Source of the DNA: Cotesia glomerata
Lineage: Eukaryota; Arthropoda; Insecta; Hymenoptera; Braconidae
Direction: 5' to 3'
Assembly: GCF_020080835.1 (NCBI RefSeq)
Contig: NC_058159.1
Coordinates: 868,001-932,000 of the forward strand
Length of the DNA stretch: 64,000 nucleotides
The stretch's first letter is position 1. Each line of letters starts with the position of its first letter. This document shows, piece by piece, positions 48,217 to 59,500 of the stretch. The notes beneath the pieces were generated by a model. The model saw only the letters and a list, made by a program, of their open reading frames with translations, had not been told where the DNA came from and did no database searches. Made by a program: the position numbers and the translations under genes.

Positions 48217-48532
48217 TCTATATTATTAAGAGAATAAGATAAATTTTGTGTCCAGGATAGTCATATGATAAAATTGTTTTTTTTAGTAAAATTTAAGGTC
48301 ATTGTAAAGATCTTGAATTTGTGCCTTTTCAAGGTTTAATATCATTCTCACCGATAGTCAATTTATTATAAGTATTTCGGCTGCATTCGAAAATTCTTTA
48401 TCTCTGGATACATAGTTAAGAAATGACCCTATATCTTGTGAATTATTGACATTTTTAAAGATATAAGCTCATCTTGATGTTACACTCATCGAGACCTTTC
48501 ATTTGAGTACCCACATCAATTTTTCATATATT

Positions 48533-48624
<92 letters not shown>

Positions 48625-49323
48625 GAAAAATATATCAAAATGCATGTGGGTACTCAAATGAAAGCTCTTGATGAGTGTAACATCAAAATGAGTTTATATC
48701 TTAAAAAATGTCAATAATTGAGAAATTATATTGTATCTTGTAAACTAGACATTTTTAAAGATATAAGCTCATCCCGATGTTACACTCATCGAGACCTTTT
48801 ATTTGAGTACCCACATCAATTTTTTATATATTTATATATATTATATATATGTATATATGAAAAATATAACAAAATGCATGTGGGTACTCAAATGAAAGCT
48901 CTTGATGAGTGTAACATCAAAATGAGTTTATATCTTAAAAAATGTCAATAATTGAGAAATTACAGTGTAATTTAACAAATATCTTGTGAACTATTGACAT
49001 TTTTAAAGATATAAGCTCATCCTGATGTTACACTCATCGAGATCTCTCATTTAAGTACCCACATCAATTTTTCATATATTTATATATATTATATATATAT
49101 GTAATATATATATATATATGAAAAATATATCAAAAATGCATGTGGGTACTCAAATGAAAGCTCTTGATGAGTGTAACGTCGGGATGAGCTTATATTTTTA
49201 AAAACGTCAATATTGAAGAAAGTACAGTGCAATTTAACAAAGATCATTGCTTAATAAAACAAAATTTTATTTATTTATAGTTCACAAGTCACGGTAGTCA
49301 CATAGTGACTGCAAGGTTGCTAG
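48217..49323 (+). mobile_element. Helitron family A, complete non-autonomous copy
   Basis: The best reference copy: 5' TCTATATTATTAAGAGAATA preceded by A (48216); 3' hairpin AGTCACATAGTGACT (49296-49310), nine bases, then CTAG (49320-49323) followed by T. The body has three foldback modules of TAAGCTCATC(C/T)(C/T)GATGTTA type and their inverses around TA tracts. There is no Rep/helicase ORF; the frame at 48718-48951 is only module sequence. Confidence 0.9.
48541..48616. repeat. (TA)n hairpin apex
   Basis: Long alternating TA tract between inverted arms in Helitron A. Confidence 0.95.
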
Positions 49324-50522
49324 TTGTAAATGAACATATCAGACTATTTTAAACCAGATAAAAACGTATTAATTTTCTGATAAGTCTATACATATGAAAT
49401 TCTTTTTAAAAATTGAGAAATTAATAGAAAAATAATATAAAAAATTATTATTTTTCAGTTTAGTTTTTAAATTCTCTCCAATGGACAGAGGTTGTATTTA
49501 TGTAGCGATGACAGAGAGTATAAGATACGAACGTTAGGTTCGATACGAGTCGTTAAGTTCAAATGAAAGGGAAAAAATGAGAAGGTAGAGTTTCATTGGG
49601 CCATTACTCAAAAAACTATATTAGTTTTTATCGTGATATAAAAGAAAAGAAATTTTATATGTATTCGTAATTTTATTTTAAAAATAGGAACTTTTTATTT
49701 GTGTCAAAACCAAAGTCATAACATTAGTGCGTTATGAATATTAATTGTCGTAAATAATATAAGAAAAAAAAAATTATTATAAATTCAGGAGAGTGATTAC
49801 CACAGTAAACATTGCAGACGTTTATTTTTGTCAAGAAGTACAACTAAAAATTAAAAAGCGTCAAGTTATTTTTCAAAAGCAACTATTAATATTTAATGTT
49901 GAACGTATTTATTCAGTGACATGAATATTAAGCATACAGGTGTAATGAATATTTCAGTAGACGGCACGTTGAATTTTACGGAACGCTGTGAAATATGAAA
50001 ATTAAAAATTAAAAAGCGGTTGCTCGCATATTCAATCAAAATAACAAACAAAATCTGTTATGTGTCTCATTATATAATTAAATTATTATTTCATTAAAAA
50101 TAATGAAACTTTTTTTTAACTCACAATTTTTAAAATTTTTTTTTAGTGGACAATTTTGGAGATTGTTTTTAAGGTTTAGAGTTTGTACAATAAATTTTTA
50201 AAAGTTTATAAGAATTTTTCCATCTCTTGTGACGACTATTACACTCAAAGAAAAATCGTATGCGCCGCACGAAACGATATCACTACTGTATGTAGCGAAA
50301 CTTCATTTCCTGACAGCGTATCGCTAGTCAGAATCCGAGAATAGTAAGGTTGTATTGCTAGTCACAATCCAATTCCGTTATAACAGCGATCTGTCGAATC
50401 GCTTACTGGATGATTGTGCAGAAACGTACTTGAAATAATTTATCCGTTTGTGAATTAATAATTAACTGTAACGCTAAATTTAATTTATTAATGGAGAGTA
50501 GTTATTTAACAATTACAAACTA
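49324..50522. other. No gene recognised
   Basis: AT-rich; 50260-50420 slightly richer in GC. Nothing supportable. Confidence 0.4.
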
Positions 50523-50999
50523 CACAGTAAAAAGTTTTCGTCATTGTGTAGAGTGCACTGATAGAAGGATTTGTTTATAGTTAAAAATATTTGTTAATAT
50601 TTAACAAATCATTTATTAGAGACCACTTTTTAGTCCTTAATAAATATTTCTTAGTATTTAAAAAGATTTATTAATATTTAATAAATGAATATCTGATTTA
50701 TTAAATACAAACAAATCATTTTAAATACTAAGAAATATTTGTTTGATACTAAAAAATGGTCTCTAATAAATGATTTGTTAACTATTAACAAATATTTTTT
50801 TAATACAAATAAATCCTTCTATCAGTGTGTTAAAATTTGTGTGTTGAATATTACACTCTAGTGTGTAGCATTTAACACTTTCATGTGTTGATTTAATAAT
50901 TCAACACACTAGAATTTTAAATTCTACATGCTAGAGTGTAATATTCAACACACAAATTTTTAACACTCTACACAATGACGAAAAATTTTTTACTCTGTA
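50523..50999. mobile_element. MITE, CACAGTAAAAAATTTT family, hosting another MITE
   Basis: Left end CACAGTAAAAAGTTTTCGTC, right end GACGAAAAATTTTTTACTCT. The outer arms carry TGTGTTGAATATTACACTCT and its inverse. Split by the 272-bp element at 50556-50827; rejoined, the outer element is about 200 bp. Confidence 0.8.
50556..50827. mobile_element. MITE, CACTGATAGAAGG family, nested copy
   Basis: 272 bp, CACTGATAGAAGGATTTG to CAAATAAATCCTTCTATCAGTG-type ends. Flanked by TG on both sides (50554-50555 and 50828-50829). Almost identical to 51391-51662. Confidence 0.9.
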
Positions 51000-51390
51000 C
51001 AAGGCGTATCAAAAAGTCAAAATTGAAAAAAAGTTAACCATAATAAAAATGTCTAAGAAAATCAAAAAATTCCGTGTTTATATTAATTTAAAATAAACTT
51101 GATTCAATACGAAATTCACCTCTTTATTCCGGGTAAGGCCAGATGGTGTTTTTTCTAATATTAAAATAACAATATTCTGTTTTAAATTACGCGGTTTCAC
51201 CAACGTGCTATCTACGTATTCCATATTTCATGTCAACATTAAAATGTAGGAAGAAAAATATAAATATTTTTTTTTTTTCAGCGTTAGGTTTTTGATCAAT
51301 AATTTAAAAAGTTCATTTTTTCTATTGTTTAAATACACATTTAAAATCTTGTTTATAAAGCAAATTTAAATATTATAAACTATTTTTATA
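51000..51390. other. No gene recognised
   Basis: AT-rich spacer between two MITEs. A GGGTAAGGCCAGATGG block at about 51140 resembles 32330-32345 (GGGTGGGGCCGGATGG), hinting at a further old repeat. Confidence 0.4.
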
Positions 51391-51662
51391 CACTGATAAA
51401 AGGATTTGTTTATAGTTAAAAATATTTGTTAATATTTAACAAATCATTTATTAGAGACCACTTTTTAGTCCTTAACAAATATTTCTTAGTATTTAAAAAG
51501 ATTTATTAATATTTAATAAATGAATATCAGATTTATTAAATACAAACAAATCATTTTAAATACTAAGAAATATTTGTTTGATACTAAAAAATGGTCTCTA
51601 ATAAATGATTTGTTAACTATTAACAACTATTTTTTTAATACAAATAAATCCTTCTATCAGTG
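51391..51662. mobile_element. MITE, CACTGATAGAAGG family
   Basis: 272 bp, same length as and nearly identical to 50556-50827, 0.8 kb away. TA on both sides. Arms contain GAGACCA and TGGTCTC plus AACAAAT words. The open frame at 51520-51705 is an artefact of the arm. Confidence 0.9.
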
Positions 51663-51789
51663 TAGTTCCATGATTTTTGATCCTCTGATAAAATATCCCC
51701 TATAAAATTCGATTGTAATAAATTAAAATGTTGTTTTATTGATGACTCTCAGTTCACTAATTTGAATTCAAAAATATATCGATGGTCTA

Positions 51790-52317
51790 CCCGCATGAAA
51801 ATACTATATATCGTTAAAAATATATTATACAATATATTGCATATAAGTGATGAATATATGGCGGCGAAATTGTCTATATTGAAAAGTATAACTTTATTCT
51901 ATATATGAAACCATGTATTTTAAATAATATATTCATTAATATATGGTGATCCATATATTGTTTAGTATATATCATCTGCTATATTACCAAATACATAAAA
52001 ACCATGTATAATATATCATGTACAATATATGAAGAATATATGTGACACCATATATTTATCGATACATTATTTTAAGTATAAGGTATCATTATATAAAAAT
52101 TTATACCGATACACGTATGGATCGTGCATACATGAAGCAAATATATCGATGAATATATGGTTTATACATGAAAATGATATATTTATTTACAATATATTTT
52201 TTTATATCATTGTGGCAAAATTATAGATATGATTTTATATATCGTTCCATTTATCACATTATAATATCAATCTATTTAATCATATATTTTGAAACATATA
52301 AACCTTTTCCAAGCGGG
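51790..52317. mobile_element. TA-flanked foldback MITE (CCCGC ends)
   Basis: Left end CCCGCATGAAAATAC and right end CCTTTTCCAAGCGGG are inverted, each bordered by TA. The interior is a long run of ATATATGG/ATATATTG words in both orientations. Fits a Tc1/mariner-like MITE by its TA target, but the superfamily is not proven. Confidence 0.6.
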
Positions 52318-52552
52318 TAATTAGCAATTTGTCTAACTCCTTATTTTTTAGAGGGTGATTTTTTAATATTTTGATGTAGCAATAGTCCAATTATAAATTA
52401 TTTGAATGATTCAAACCAAAATATTATACCTTTATTAGATATTAATGATATTAAATGGTTTTTTAAAGTGATAATAAGTTTTGAACTAATTGTTTTTTTC
52501 GTACAAATGGAAGGTTCTCTCAAATGAAGTAAGACAATTTGCTAATTAGAAC
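52317..52552. mobile_element. MITE with TAATTAGCAA ends, copy 1
   Basis: Left AATTAGCAATTTGTCTAACT and right AAGACAATTTGCTAATTAG are inverted. A second copy in the opposite orientation lies at 59589-59817 and shares ATTATACCTTTATTAGATAT- and GGAGTTAGAC-type blocks. Confidence 0.75.
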
Positions 52553-52798
52553 GTCGATATGATTTATTATAATTTTTTTCGTTAATTGTAGTTCCAATAC
52601 ATATTTTGTACTTTATTTTATAAATATAATAAATATAATAAATGATTGACAGAGAAAAATTAATAAATTAATGATTTTATTACTATTTTGTTAGTTTTGG
52701 TGAGAAACTCTATAAGTCAATCAACTTCAAATCATTATTATGAATAGTAGTAATTAACAATTAAATTTTTTCATGCTCGAATATTTTTTCAGGATTTA

Positions 52799-54362
52799 CA
52801 CAGAAAAAAAAATTTCATTCTGGGAACTTAAGTGTAGAGTTACCATAACTATACACATTTTGCTGTTTGTTATAGAGTTACAGTAAGAAAATTTTATTTA
52901 GTTCTGATAACTCAATGTTGTTGAGCTCTCAGAGCTCAACGAGATTATTCTGAGTGACAAACAGTATAATCGGGAGCGCTCTACGTTGCGCAGTAGTGGA
53001 GTGCGCTGACATATTTCATAACCTTCTAAAATGACAAACATAATTATTGTGTTACTCATCTATATTATTGAAAATATATGAGGACAATTAAGTTTCCAGT
53101 TTATTTATTTAAGGAAATAGGTATTTTTTTTTTGTCAAATTGAATTTCGTTAGACCGGTTTTGTATTTATGGTTTTTCAAGGTTCATTTGCAGTGACTGT
53201 TAATTTAATTTATTAGTATAATATATTGTGATTGTGATAATTTTTCTTTGTAATATAAGTTCTATTATTATTTTATTTCTATATAAAATCTTTATTTGTC
53301 ATCTATAATTATTATTGGCAATATAAATTTGTTCTGCTGCATTTATTTATTAAATTATCAATATTAAATCAATATAGATTTGTTAAAATATGTTATAGTC
53401 TCAGAACGATCCTGTAGAATTGTGAGAGATAAATAACGTTGGGCTCTCAAAGCTCAATGACATAGAGTTATTCGCTGGGTGCGTGACCTCAGCGCCACCT
53501 TACGATACAACTTACGGTGGCTCTTTTAAGAAAATTTACATGTATTGGATGCCAAATAGTTATTTAAGAAATTAAATAAACTTGAAAAAAATTTTTTTTC
53601 TATGTAAAATGTGACATATTACACCGAGTGTAGATTAAATTAAAAATTTTTCCTTGGGTCAGCTGAAAACAGTAAGGACAATAAACACAATAACTAAAAC
53701 AAGTCTCAAGTGAATTAGGTTAAGCAGTGTTAAAATATGTCAAGATGTTTGTTGTTAAATTAATATTGAATGAAAATTCAGTATTAATATTGAATATATA
53801 ACAATTTGAAATTATATAAAGAATAACAAATAGCTTTATTTAACTTAATTATATATTTACGAATGTATCTTAAATTTTTATTTTTTTTTATTTAATTTTG
53901 CAGATAAAAAATTGAATTTGTGTTAAGAACCGACTTTCAATCTATTACCCATAATATTATTTTTCAACCACAAACTTAAATAAAGGGTAAAAATTTAGTC
54001 CTGACTGAACATGTGAGAGATGTTGAGCAGCAGCTATTCATTTTTTTCGCTGATTTAATTTCCAGTTGGCAACCGAAAACTTATAAAATTTACAATTGCT
54101 ATTTCTACTAGTATTTTTGCAATCAACTACACAACAACTTTGATGACCCATTTTGTTTTATTTATTTAATTAAACTGACACGTGTTATTTTCATAGTCTT
54201 TAGTAATAAAGAGCCACCCTTAGTTCCGTATTGTCCGCAGCGGGCGCTGACATCAGTTTTGTGTCCCCCACGATGCCTTACGCACCCAGCGAATAGGAGC
54301 CAAGCGGTATTGTTACCATAAGAATTCGTTAACCTACTGGAACTTTTTACAACTAACTATCT
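52799..54362. mobile_element. CAC-terminus element E, copy 2 (right end lost)
   Basis: Left end CACAGAAAAAAAAATTTCAT after TA. Collinear with 13323-14909 (TGGTAACTC-, GAGCTCTCAGAGCTC- and GCGCTCTAC-type blocks) but lacks the G2 insertion and instead carries an 823-bp element at 53471-54293. Similarity stops near CTAACTATCTAC; the right CCGTG end is missing. Confidence 0.7.
53471..54293. mobile_element. Long-TIR element with TTCGCTGGGTGCGT ends
   Basis: Left TTCGCTGGGTGCGTGACCTC, right CCTTACGCACCCAGCGAA. Beyond the 14-bp perfect ends, CAGCGCC and GGTGGCTCTTT recur inverted at larger spacing (53500-53525 and 54210-54260). Element E copy 1 has no such block at the same place, so this is an insertion. 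Non-coding. Confidence 0.75.
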
Positions 54363-54439
54363 ACAAATATAAATAATGCTGTGAAGCGGGAAGGAATAGG
54401 AGTTACGGTAATTATTACGTAAAGCGTTCCACATTCACG

Positions 54440-54640
54440 TAACAGGATATTGGAGAGGATCATCTTAATGTGAGTTTATAGAATATGCGAGAAAAAATTA
54501 TTAGATAGCTCGGACTGGGATTCGAACCCAGAACCTTCCGAAGATATGTCGGCTACTCTACCATTTGAGCTATCCGGTCTATACTAAATTTCCTTTCGCT
54601 TATTCTATATACATTAAGCCACACCGTCCATCTTAAATTT
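54440..54640. mobile_element. Foldback element enclosing a tRNA-like sequence
   Basis: CTTAATGTGAGTTTATAGAATA then GCGA-AAA on the left is inverted on the right (TTTCGCTTATTCTATATACA then TTAAG). The arms enclose the tRNA-like sequence at 54508-54579. The boundary beyond the CTTAATG word is not defined; no target duplication was found. Confidence 0.5.
54508..54579 (-). tRNA. tRNA-like sequence, probably a pseudogene
   Basis: A 72-nt tRNA-shaped sequence. It has an A box (TAGCTCAAATGG, 54561-54572 on the minus strand), a perfect B box (GGTTCGAATCC, 54518-54528), a 5-bp T stem CTGGG/CCCAG, a D arm GCTC/GAGT and an anticodon stem with four of five pairs. A T6 tract 11 nt downstream (54492-54497) could terminate RNA polymerase III. 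Defects: only five of seven acceptor pairs, and A instead of the invariant U33 before an apparent UAU anticodon. It could be a decayed tRNA, the head of a SINE, or a tRNA-like promoter. There are no introns. Confidence 0.55.
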
Positions 54641-55893
54641 TTTTCTTCGTATAACATTATTATTATTATTCATCATTGGTTCATGATGTTAATGTAAAAT
54701 TAACCGAGAAAAATGCTTTTTGCTTCTTCTGAAAAATTTAGTATTTTTGACTTATAGGGTTTTTCAAGTAAATGATTCATTTAGTTTTGGGGATATTTTG
54801 TCCGGGGATATTTTTTTTTTTTGATATTTTGTCGGGGATATTTTGTCGAAGGATCAATACGCCTGATACCAATTTTTATAGCAGGAAATTAAAAAATATC
54901 TCAGACAGATCATTGTTCTAATTACTGGACCTAATAATGAAAAAACCTTGATCTAAAAAAACCCGTAAACAAGTATTGTCTTTTTGGAGGCAAGTATGAC
55001 GTGTGACATGTCAAATAACTGTAGAATGATGTGAAGCCAGCTTTCAATGCAAACAACAATACGCAATCAAGTAGTTGACGGATGACGTTGGCATTACTAT
55101 GCTATTGTTGTTGGGTTGAACGCGGTATTCTGAAATTACGGGACTCTCTCCACTAGCGAATATAACCTGTGCCTGAAGGAAACCTGTGCCGTTCTACGAG
55201 CTTGCGCTATATCCACTTGTGTACTTGGTTCATCCTAGATACCCTCTATCAACGTCATGTTAATCCATTTTAAGTTGATACCGCACTCAAAACGTTTCAA
55301 TTTATATCCTCGTTTATTTTATGTCATCATTAATACAATAATATAATAATAATTTATGTTTTTCAATCAATAACCCACTTGCTCTGTTTCTTCTGTACAT
55401 ACGCTGGATAAAAAAAGCGCTCCTTACATTATAAATCTCTACCGTGGATTTTTCTTTTGTTTTGACAGATGATCAATACATTTTACAGCGGATAAAAATT
55501 TCCACCAGCGCTATGCAACAAATATTTACAATCTCTTACTTGTAAATCTGGGCGACGAGAGACTAGACTACAGAGTAAGTTTGTCGTCGTTGGCGAGAAC
55601 TATGCAATCATTTGCATATCAATAAGCACGTACTACCGTGTTAGTAGATGCTTACGCGACTATACCAAGCACTGTATGCTCTATATTATACTTTACCTCA
55701 CTTTTTGCTATTCTCATTAACATTAACTCTCTAACTATATATATCAATATGTATTGATCTCTTATAAATTTGAATTATTTTATGCAGCTCGTAAATGCGG
55801 ACCTCAAACTCTCGAAGATGAAAAATGATTTTTTATCCCTGTGAGCTATTTGATTGATAGATTTTTTAGAATACTAAAATATTGACCAGTTTA
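54641..55893. other. Mostly non-repetitive stretch with a GGGATATTTTGTC block
   Basis: 54780-54880 carries repeated GGGGATATTTTGTC(C/G)G words followed by GGATCAATACGCCTGATACC; the same block, inverted, is at 59402-59480, so it is a dispersed repeat of unknown type. 55000-55740 is single-copy-looking and less AT-rich, without ORFs. Confidence 0.5.
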
Positions 55894-56554
55894 CACAGAA
55901 AAAAAGGTTCACTTGAGCCAAGAAAATATTTTTCTTCCTAATTATTTTCTTGAGTGTAGGAAAATCTTTTTTTGACACAAGAAATTTCACTTATTCCAAC
56001 AAAATTAATTCTCTTGCTTTTAGAAATACGTGTCTTGATCCAAGAAAATTTATTTAAGTCAAGAAAATCTTGTTGCTTTGAAAAAATTCCAAAAAATTTA
56101 GTTCTTGATCGAAGTTATTTTTCTTGTCTTGAGAAAATTTCTCTCTTGCTCCAAAAAATTAAATATAAAGATAGAAGTTAATTTTTATTGATTAACATGT
56201 CAAATGAGAAGATCAAATAATATTGATCATTTTTTTTCATTCAATATGTATAATTGTCCGCTAAAATAATATAAAATTGGTATCAAATATTCAAGAGAAA
56301 AATTTTTTCAACGTGAGAAGCTGAAGTAGGTGGCGCTGCTTCCCTAAAGTATCTAAAAATCTTGATCAAACATAAAAATTTATTGTATCAAGTATTTATG
56401 ATAATTTCAATTAAGAAAAAATGACTTCCACCAAGAATAGAATTTCAAGAAAAATTTTTACTTCAGCCAACACAACTTCGGTCTTCCTTCGGACATCCGA
56501 AAATTTTCTTGATCAAAGAATTTTGTTCTCCTGTCAAGAAATTTTCTTTCTGTG
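55894..56554. mobile_element. Foldback element, CACAGAAAGAATGG family, copy C3
   Basis: Left end CACAGAAAAAAAGGTTCACT and right end AGAAATTTTCTTTCTGTG, TA flanks. Same order of CAAGAAA-type blocks as C1 but more diverged, so an older insertion. Confidence 0.85.
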
Positions 56555-57638
56555 TATTTATTAAAAGACAAAAATTTTATATGATACAAAAATAAAATTT
56601 TAATATGTAATATGTATCCTGATGTAGAGATTTTGATGTATGTTAGGAACCATTGAAAATTGTTGAAATGTCAAATTTGGGAATAAAAATAAAAATTCAA
56701 TGCTTAAAATTTATGAACTGAGCTTCGATAATTCCACATAAATCTGTATTATTTTTTTAAGGTGTACAATCCGATTAAAATTAATTAAAATTATAGCGAA
56801 AAAGCGTAATAAAAAAAGAAGATGAATTTTAACACCGCAGAGTGGAATTGGGTTATTTCGAGCAAGACGGTGTTAACAGACGATAGTGCTTGATGTGAAT
56901 AAACGGAACTTGAGTTAATATTTAAATAATTAAAAATTGATTAATTACTCATGCTCTCGGAATAATAATGTAATTAAATAGCGTTTTATGTTAGTTTAAT
57001 TTAGCAGCGAGGGTTTTAACGACAGCGAATTATTTAGATAGTGAAAACTAAAATTCAGTACGCTTACACTCTTAAGTCCAACTGTAGTCGAATCGTCTCA
57101 CGGGGCTATGAATAATAATGTTTTTATAGCTTATCTTATTTTAAAAAAAATTTTAAAACTTAAATTTTGAATAATGTATAATTCGTATGCGGGAAGACGC
57201 TGTATCAAGATAAAATTTAAGAATAAGTGAACAAAGAACGAGATTGGTATCCTTTGAAGACAATCGTAGAACCAAAAAGACTAAAGGATAAAAAGTAAAA
57301 AACGATTACTTACTGGTTTATATACATCGAAGAAACGACTACGGACCCGTATAGTATAGAATAGTATAGTGCAGCACAGTCTACCTATTTCACAACTCAG
57401 CATTGTGCCCATATTTTAAAGTTACTCAGCTTCAATAAATTTATTGATTACTTTTTTCTTCGCTACTCCGCATTATTATGATATAATATAATATTATTAT
57501 TAAAATTATTATTATATATCTTTAGCCGTTTGCGTTTGTATATTTTAGTATTCAGAGCTCGGGATATACCCTGGATTTTATTCATCTCAGAAAATTTATT
57601 AGTTTCTCAGAAAAAAATATTCAAAATATAGCTTTCTA
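56555..57638. other. No gene recognised
   Basis: Single-copy-looking AT-rich DNA. A short TATAGTATAGAATAGTATAG tract at about 57350-57370. Confidence 0.4.
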
Positions 57639-57858
57639 CACGGAAAGAACAAGATGACACTGGATATCATCCCAGATTATACTGAGTGAAAAAAATTTTC
57701 AGATAGTAGCTAGTATAATCTAGATTAAAATGAGTATAATCCAGATATCACTCAGTATAATCTAGATTATACTAGCTACTATCTGAAAATTTTTTTCGCC
57801 ACAGATATCACTGAGTATAATCTGGGATGATATCCAGTGTCATCTTGTTCTTTCCGTG
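57639..57858. mobile_element. MITE, CACGGAAAGAACAAG family, copy 2
   Basis: 220 bp, same 40-bp ends as 27532-27771, TA on both sides. The interior has the GATTATACT/ACTAGCTACTATCTG modules in a different arrangement, as if the loop had been inverted or had recombined. Confidence 0.9.
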
Positions 57859-57879
57859 TATAAGCATATATAAATTTTT

Positions 57880-58215
57880 TACGTTGCTTTTTATTTTGCT
57901 TTTTATATTTTATTTTAATCAATTTTATTGTGAAAAATGAGATTATGAGACGTGCACTTTTGAATTTTCCAAACTTTTTTTTTTTATTTTTGCTTTTTTA
58001 TATTTAAAAAAATTTTTAGTATGAATATTTTAAGTATTAATACTTAAATTTATTTTTAAAACCGCATGTACTCTCTTCTATTTCTTATTATAAGCTTTTT
58101 TCCATTAAAAAATTTGTTAACTCCCGTTAATAGTTAAATTATAATAATTATGAGCATTTTTTAATTTTTTAAAATTTAAAGTGTTTTTTTTCTCTAATTA
58201 AATACTATTTAAATA
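57880..58215 (-). mobile_element. GCACGCC-family fragment, copy G5
   Basis: 57890-57975 matches the end of G4 (AATGAGATTATGAGACGTGC, then TTTTCCAAAC). 57985-58200 is the inverse of 20215-20440 (GTATTAATACTTAAATTTA, TTAACTCCCGTTAA). It joins the two parts in an order different from G3. Confidence 0.6.
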
Positions 58216-59278
58216 AATTTTTCACGTCTTAAGGTTTGTTTAGAAGCAAAAATCATAAAGATTTTTCTTTAGCTGGTAAAATTTATTTATAATATATTTT
58301 CTATGGCATTTTATAAATACAACAAGTAAAACTATAATAAAAAACAAATAAAATTAAACGATATCTTAAAGGCTGTTCTTTACCTGCCGCAATTGATTTT
58401 CGTTTATTCTCGGCGTTCTTTCTCGTCTAACTTATCATGCTAGAAGCAATCTCCGGTTGTACAGTCGTGTCACATTGGATACAGGAAATAAAATCGAAAC
58501 TCTTTTACAGTAAAAGCTTTACCCGTATTATAGATAATGTCAAAGTGCACTATGATAACTCTTCACCTCCGTTAAAAGACGTATCAAAGTTGGTAATAAA
58601 AAAGATTGGTCAGCCAATTTTTTTTCCGATCATTAGCTACGTCTTTTCCAGTCGACTAACCTTGCCAATAGCTAATCGAGAGATTAAAATAGACAGGATT
58701 ATAATTAATAATTACTAAGACGAGTGAGTTGCTTGATAATTCAGGAAAGTTGAAACATTTCTAACATGTTTGTAAAAACTTACATCTACTTATAAAAACT
58801 GGAGTTAAGTGCTGGGCGTATTAAAGACCGCCTTTCGCTCAACGTCTTTATATTTTTACTTTTTTTTTCATCCTTCACGTATAACTTTCATGTTACCGTT
58901 TGTAAAGTGCTGCAAGCTACCTGTGTTCAGTTGTGGAAGTGAGAGTAGACTGAGAAAAGGGTGGAGATACCAGGAGGAAGAGAAACGTGGAAACACCGGA
59001 GCTAGACTATTTTGTAGCTGCCACACCAGCAAATGCTTTTTAGAAACTTTAACTCTGTGTTTCTAAGTTTCTATGGAATGCTTTAAAAAATTTAATGAAT
59101 AACATTTTTCTATAGTTTTTAGAGTTGAAAAATGCTATGATTAATTTTATATAAAAGGCCATACACAAAAAATATGCCAAGATGTTGTTTAACTTTTTTT
59201 TTTTAAATCAACCCCTTAAATTTCTTTACACCAGTGAAAAGTCAGTCTGACTTGTGTTGATGGGACTATATACAATTT
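58216..59278. other. Non-repetitive non-coding stretch
   Basis: A 93-codon plus-strand frame (58437-58718) and an 85-codon frame (58809-59066) have mixed composition but no recognisable domain and no upstream or downstream context. They might be exons or chance; I do not call genes. Confidence 0.4.
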
Positions 59279-59390
59279 TTCAACCAAATGTAGTATTAAA
59301 AATCTCCGATAGACGGCGCATGATCGCTGAATTTTCTCCTAACCAGAGAGTTAATTTTGAGGTATTAAAAAATAAAAATAATTGTTTTTT
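59279..59390. repeat. Dispersed repeat M, copy 3
   Basis: AATCTCCGATAGACGGCGCA, TGATCGCTGAAT and AGAGAGTTAATTTTGA align with 9912-10028. Confidence 0.6.
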
Positions 59391-59401
59391 ACCTTTTTGA
59401 A

Positions 59402-59500
59402 AGGTTATCAGGCGTCTTGATCCCCCGACAAAATATCTCGGACAAAATATCCCCAAAATAAATATCCCTGAGGCTAAATATCACTGCGACAGAATATTTA
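59402..59500 (-). repeat. GGGATATTTTGTC block, second copy
   Basis: Inverse of 54780-54880: TATCAGGCGTCTTGATCCCC then CGACAAAATATC twice. Unknown element. Confidence 0.6.

Noticed and set aside
8693..49323. Direct repeats of the TCATCCCGATGTTACACTCA word as a CRISPR array
   Set aside because: Units are in both orientations around TA apices, spacers are not unique, and the context is eukaryotic Helitron DNA.
58437..58718. 93-codon frame of mixed composition as a host exon
   Set aside because: No recognisable domain and I cannot confirm splice sites or conservation.
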